Shown here: positions 5,486 to 7,653 of the stretch, in pieces
How positions within the stretch are numbered: position 1 is the stretch's first letter
How the letters are laid out: every line of letters begins with the position of its first letter
Assembly: GCA_910588755.1 (NCBI GenBank)
Contig: CAJUQZ010000139.1
Span: forward strand, 3,906-11,558
Direction of reading: 5' to 3'
Source of the DNA: an uncultured Lachnospiraceae bacterium
GTDB lineage: Bacteria > Bacillota > Clostridia > Lachnospirales > Lachnospiraceae
Length of the DNA stretch: 7,653 bases
Translations under genes and position numbers: made by a program
The notes under the pieces: generated by a model
Seen by the model: the letters and a program-made list of their open reading frames with translations, nothing else
The model's database searches: none
Told to the model about the DNA's origin: nothing

Positions 5486-5866
5486 ATGAGAATATCAGCG
5501 ATTGAGGGATTCTCAGGATTTGGCAGTTACAGGATTTCTTCAGTACACGGCAATCCCTACAGTCTGAATGCCGTGCAGCGGATTGGACAAAATAACGGAC
5601 GTTCTGGCAAGCCGCTTGTGATTGCTTCCGAGGAGAAGGAAGAGCTGTATGTCAAGGATTATGGTGAGCTGGATGCGCCTACGAGCACGGCAAGCGGGGG
5701 TTTTGCCGAGATGCTTGGCATACAGGAGCGGATGTTTGGCCAGAAGAGCGAGGGCAGGCCGCAGACAGACTATGCGTCCTACCTGAACGATACCATCGGA
5801 AGGATGGGATTGCAAAACCGTCTGCGCGACCAGCTTAGCGGAGTGGGATTTACTCCATTTTTATAA
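5486..5866 (+). CDS. Small protein of unknown function (126 residues)
   Basis: I do not recognise this family. It is a real gene by its signals: AAAGGGGG (5472-5479) ends 6 nt before ATG 5486, a consensus promoter lies upstream, and an intrinsic terminator follows 10 nt after the stop, making a single-gene unit. The protein is soluble in appearance, with no signal peptide or membrane segment. The N-terminus is Gly/Ser/aromatic-rich (IEGFSGFGSYRISSVHGNPY, 6-25), followed by LNAVQRIGQN (27-36). The middle is acidic (EEKEELYVKDYGELDAP, 49-65). The C-terminal part has repeated short amphipathic stretches (YLNDTIGRMGLQNRLRDQL, 98-116) that could be helical. No catalytic motif or cysteine is seen. 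It lies between the DUF1836 gene and the L,D-transpeptidase gene, but separate transcription signals give no functional link. Confidence 0.8.
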   Translation: MRISAIEGFSGFGSYRISSVHGNPYSLNAVQRIGQNNGRSGKPLVIASEEKEELYVKDYGELDAPTSTASGGFAEMLGIQERMFGQKSEGRPQTDYASYLNDTIGRMGLQNRLRDQLSGVGFTPFL

Positions 5867-5876
5867 AAAAATCCTT

Positions 5877-5903
5877 AAAAACACCTGTAGAGGGTGTTTT
5901 TTT
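5877..5903 (+). terminator. Intrinsic terminator after the 126-residue protein gene
   Basis: A 9-bp stem (5877-5885 with 5893-5901) with a 7-nt loop ends in seven T (5897-5903), five of them inside the 3' arm. It lies just before the next promoter. Confidence 0.85.
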
Positions 5904-5904
5904 G

Positions 5905-5933
5905 TTGCAAAATATGGAAAAATAGTGTATTAT
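5905..5933 (+). promoter_or_regulatory. Promoter of the L,D-transpeptidase gene
   Basis: TTGCAA (5905-5910) and TATTAT (5928-5933) are 17 nt apart. The ATG at 5932 lies inside the -10 element and so would not be in the transcript, which supports the GTG start at 5965. Confidence 0.78.
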
Positions 5934-5964
5934 GTCTAAATCGTGTAAAAAAGGGGGAATTTTA

Positions 5965-6879
5965 GTGAGGAGATATTCCGGAGTTTCCGATGTGCGGAGA
6001 GGTGTAAGGAAATTAGCAAAAAGAATCGCTGCGTTTTGTTTGGCTGTGTGTCTTTGCCTGGGGGTGATTCCAGGGGGTGCTGTACTGGCGGCAGAGTCTG
6101 ATAAGGGAGAACATCCGTATCTGATTATGGTCAACCGTGCGGCAAACTGCGTGACAGTCTACGAAAAGGATGCAGGCGGCGAATGGACGGTGCCTGTCAA
6201 GGCGTTTGTGTGCTCCTGCGGCCGGGCAGGGCATGAGACACCGCTTGGAAGCTATAAGACGAGTGATTATTACACATGGAGAATGATGGTGGACGGCTCC
6301 TATGGACAGTATGCAGTGCGTTTCAATAGGGGAATCATGTTTCACTCCGTGCCGTATTATACGAAAAATGCCGGCAATATGGAGTGGGAGCAATATAATC
6401 TGTTGGGTGAGGCTGCATCCCTTGGCTGTGTGCGTCTTACCTGTGCAGATGCAAAGTGGATTTATGACAACTGCGCGCCTGGCACAGAGGTGATCGTATA
6501 TGATGACGCCGTAAATCCGGGCCCATTGGGAAAGCCGGAGGAAGTGAAGCTTGAGGCGGAAAACCCCATGAAGACATGGGATCCCACAGATATAGACAGC
6601 AAAAATCCGTGGAATCAGGTGAGGCCGACACTGTATCTGCTAGGTGCTGCCGGGACGGACGAGGTGCTGATGCTGCCAATTGGCGCGTCCCAGCATGACA
6701 TTTATAATGCGATTGGCCTAATTGATGAGACGGGTGATGTCTGCGGACTGGGAGAATATGACATCAGTATCTTTGGGAGGTATGACTTGAACCAGCAGGG
6801 AATCTACAGTATATCCGTGCGTGGTGTCGGTGAGCTTGGGGTCAGGACAGAGAAGAATATGACGTTGTATGTTGTCTAA
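5965..6879 (+). CDS. Secreted L,D-transpeptidase (YkuD domain) with C-terminal extension
   Basis: The 304-residue protein starts at GTG 5965, 7 nt after AAGGGGG (5951-5957). It has a long basic N-terminus (1-20), a hydrophobic core (21-36) and a likely signal peptidase site near AVLAA (39-43), so it is exported. The YkuD domain (about 51-180) has GRAGHETPLGSY (86-97), IMFHSVPYY (124-132, His127) and ASLGCVRL (151-158) with the catalytic Cys155 and Arg157. Such enzymes form 3-3 peptidoglycan cross-links or attach proteins to peptide stems outside the membrane. Residues about 205-304 form a separate module ending in a strand-rich stretch (YSISVRGVGE near 281-290, LYVV at the end) that resembles an Ig-like domain and may bind the wall; that assignment is tentative. 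It is a single-gene unit, convergent with the downstream binding-protein gene. Confidence 0.92.
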   Translation: MRRYSGVSDVRRGVRKLAKRIAAFCLAVCLCLGVIPGGAVLAAESDKGEHPYLIMVNRAANCVTVYEKDAGGEWTVPVKAFVCSCGRAGHETPLGSYKTSDYYTWRMMVDGSYGQYAVRFNRGIMFHSVPYYTKNAGNMEWEQYNLLGEAASLGCVRLTCADAKWIYDNCAPGTEVIVYDDAVNPGPLGKPEEVKLEAENPMKTWDPTDIDSKNPWNQVRPTLYLLGAAGTDEVLMLPIGASQHDIYNAIGLIDETGDVCGLGEYDISIFGRYDLNQQGIYSISVRGVGELGVRTEKNMTLYVV

Positions 6880-6887
6880 TACCATAC

Positions 6888-6917
6888 AAAAAGGGACAGG
6901 GTTTTCTGTCCCTTTTT
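6888..6917. terminator. Bidirectional terminator between convergent genes
   Basis: A perfect 12-bp stem (6888-6899 with 6906-6917) with a 6-nt loop has five A at its 5' end and five T at its 3' end. It therefore works as a hairpin with a T-run on both strands. It lies 8 nt after the transpeptidase stop and 15 nt past the stop of the minus-strand gene. Confidence 0.92.
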
Positions 6918-6932
6918 CTTACTCGATTAAAA

Positions 6933-7653
6933 TTATTTGATTGCCTGTTCCGAAAAAGTATTTGTTACCAGCTCTTTATAGGGAACATAGTTCTCCAGTT
7001 CGCCGGCTTCCATGAGGATGTTCTGCAGCAGCTTGAAACTGTCCTCCGTGTAGACCAGATCCTTTTTCCACGTATCCTGTGTCTGGTAGCGGGTTACGAT
7101 GGTTGTGATTGTATCGAGCTCTGTCTCTGGGAACTGTGGTTTAATAACAGTCGCTATCTCTTTCGCGGAGTGGCTAGCGACATAGTCCATACCCTTCTGG
7201 AGCGCTTTTGTGAAGGCAAGAAGGGTTTCGGGATTCTCCTCAATGAAGCTCTTTCTGGCGCTGAACGCAGTGTAGGGGACATAGCCGGAATCTACGCCAA
7301 GGGAGGCTACAATGTATCCCTTTTGTTGTGTTTCGAGCGAGGTGGCATGGGGCTCGAACTCGACCGTAAAGTCGGCATAGCCGGCCTCCCCTTCCTTCGC
7401 GCCGGCAAATGCGGCAGCGGTGGAACCAAAGTCGATGCTCGTGTCGATAGTGAGATCTTTGTCGGGATCGATTTGGTTCATTTTCAGAATGTACTCAAAG
7501 ACCATCTGCGGCATGCCGCCTTTGCGTCCGCCAAGAACATATGTACCTTTAATCATATTCCAGTCAAAGTTTTCAATTGGTGTTCGACTTACCAGGAAAT
7601 TTCCGGCGCGCTGGGTGAGCTGTGCAAAGTTGACCGCGTAGTCCTGTGCGCCC
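6933..7653 (-). CDS. ABC transporter substrate-binding protein (NMT1/SsuA/TauA-like), 5' end missing
   Basis: The minus-strand frame is open from the right edge to TAA at 6935-6933, giving 239 visible C-terminal residues. An internal Met codon (7554-7556) is not the start, because the frame continues with VNFAQLTQRAGNFLVSRTPI and further upstream to the window edge. The fragment has a ligand-lobe motif LGGRKGGMPQMVFEYILKMN, then a switch to the second lobe around GSTAAAFAGAKEGEAGYADF, and the helical RKSFIEENPETLLAFTKALQ segment. These follow the plan of NMT1/THI5 and nitrate/sulfonate/taurine binding proteins, which deliver small ligands to an ABC importer from the outer membrane face. The ligand cannot be read from this part. 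A signal or lipoprotein sequence and the permease/ATPase genes would lie beyond the window. Confidence 0.85.
   Translation of the reverse strand, partial: GAQDYAVNFAQLTQRAGNFLVSRTPIENFDWNMIKGTYVLGGRKGGMPQMVFEYILKMNQIDPDKDLTIDTSIDFGSTAAAFAGAKEGEAGYADFTVEFEPHATSLETQQKGYIVASLGVDSGYVPYTAFSARKSFIEENPETLLAFTKALQKGMDYVASHSAKEIATVIKPQFPETELDTITTIVTRYQTQDTWKKDLVYTEDSFKLLQNILMEAGELENYVPYKELVTNTFSEQAIK

Noticed and set aside
5932..5964. Upstream ATG start for the L,D-transpeptidase
   Set aside because: The ATG lies within the -10 box of the gene's promoter and has no ribosome site; GTG 5965 has a strong one.
1..7653. CRISPR array, insertion sequence, prophage, tRNA or rRNA
   Set aside because: I saw no regularly spaced repeats, transposase-like protein, flanking inverted repeats, cloverleaf or rRNA-like conserved stretch.

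Overview
This looks like an ordinary chromosomal segment from a Bacillota member, most likely a Lachnospiraceae-type gut anaerobe. The evidence is AGGAGG-type ribosome binding sites, canonical sigma-A promoters with 17-nt spacers, intrinsic hairpin/T-tract terminators, and a gene set typical of that group: a short corrinoid adenosyltransferase-like protein, dapA-dapB, a YerC/YecD-type TrpR-family regulator, a DUF1836 protein and a YkuD transpeptidase. The assignment rests on protein recognition only; I do not name a species.

Layout. Positions 1-270 hold the 3' end of a CobA/CobO/BtuR-like gene, closed by a terminator (298-342). A strong promoter (366-394) then drives a long leader containing a lysine riboswitch (about 419-579) and its terminator (631-663). 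Behind it is a three-gene operon: dapA (713-1603), dapB (1647-2399) and a HisA of the eukaryotic/HIS6 type (2426-3214), ended by a perfect hairpin (3252-3283). Next come a membrane-anchored coiled-coil protein with a degenerate LytM/M23 domain (3440-4177) and, convergent to it, a YerC/YecD-type regulator (4199-4510, minus). The 223-bp divergent region before the DUF1836 gene (4734-5378) carries two back-to-back promoters and repeated CTGTAAAG motifs. A small protein of unknown function (5486-5866) and a secreted L,D-transpeptidase (5965-6879) follow, each with its own promoter. A bidirectional terminator (6888-6917) separates the transpeptidase from a convergent substrate-binding protein gene that runs off the right edge (6933-7653, minus).

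How it works together. The operon couples two consecutive steps of diaminopimelate/lysine synthesis to lysine level through transcription attenuation. The HisA-like gene is the odd member, because a histidine enzyme appears to sit under lysine control. The LytM-like protein and the L,D-transpeptidase both point to the cell envelope and, like DapA/DapB, to peptidoglycan, but they have separate transcription signals. I see no transposon, CRISPR array, tRNA, rRNA or phage gene, and no clear multi-gene novel system. The points most worth a second look are the lysine-controlled eukaryotic-type HisA, the pseudo-LytM protein, the paired operator-like motifs at the yerC-type promoter, and the uncharacterised 126-residue protein.
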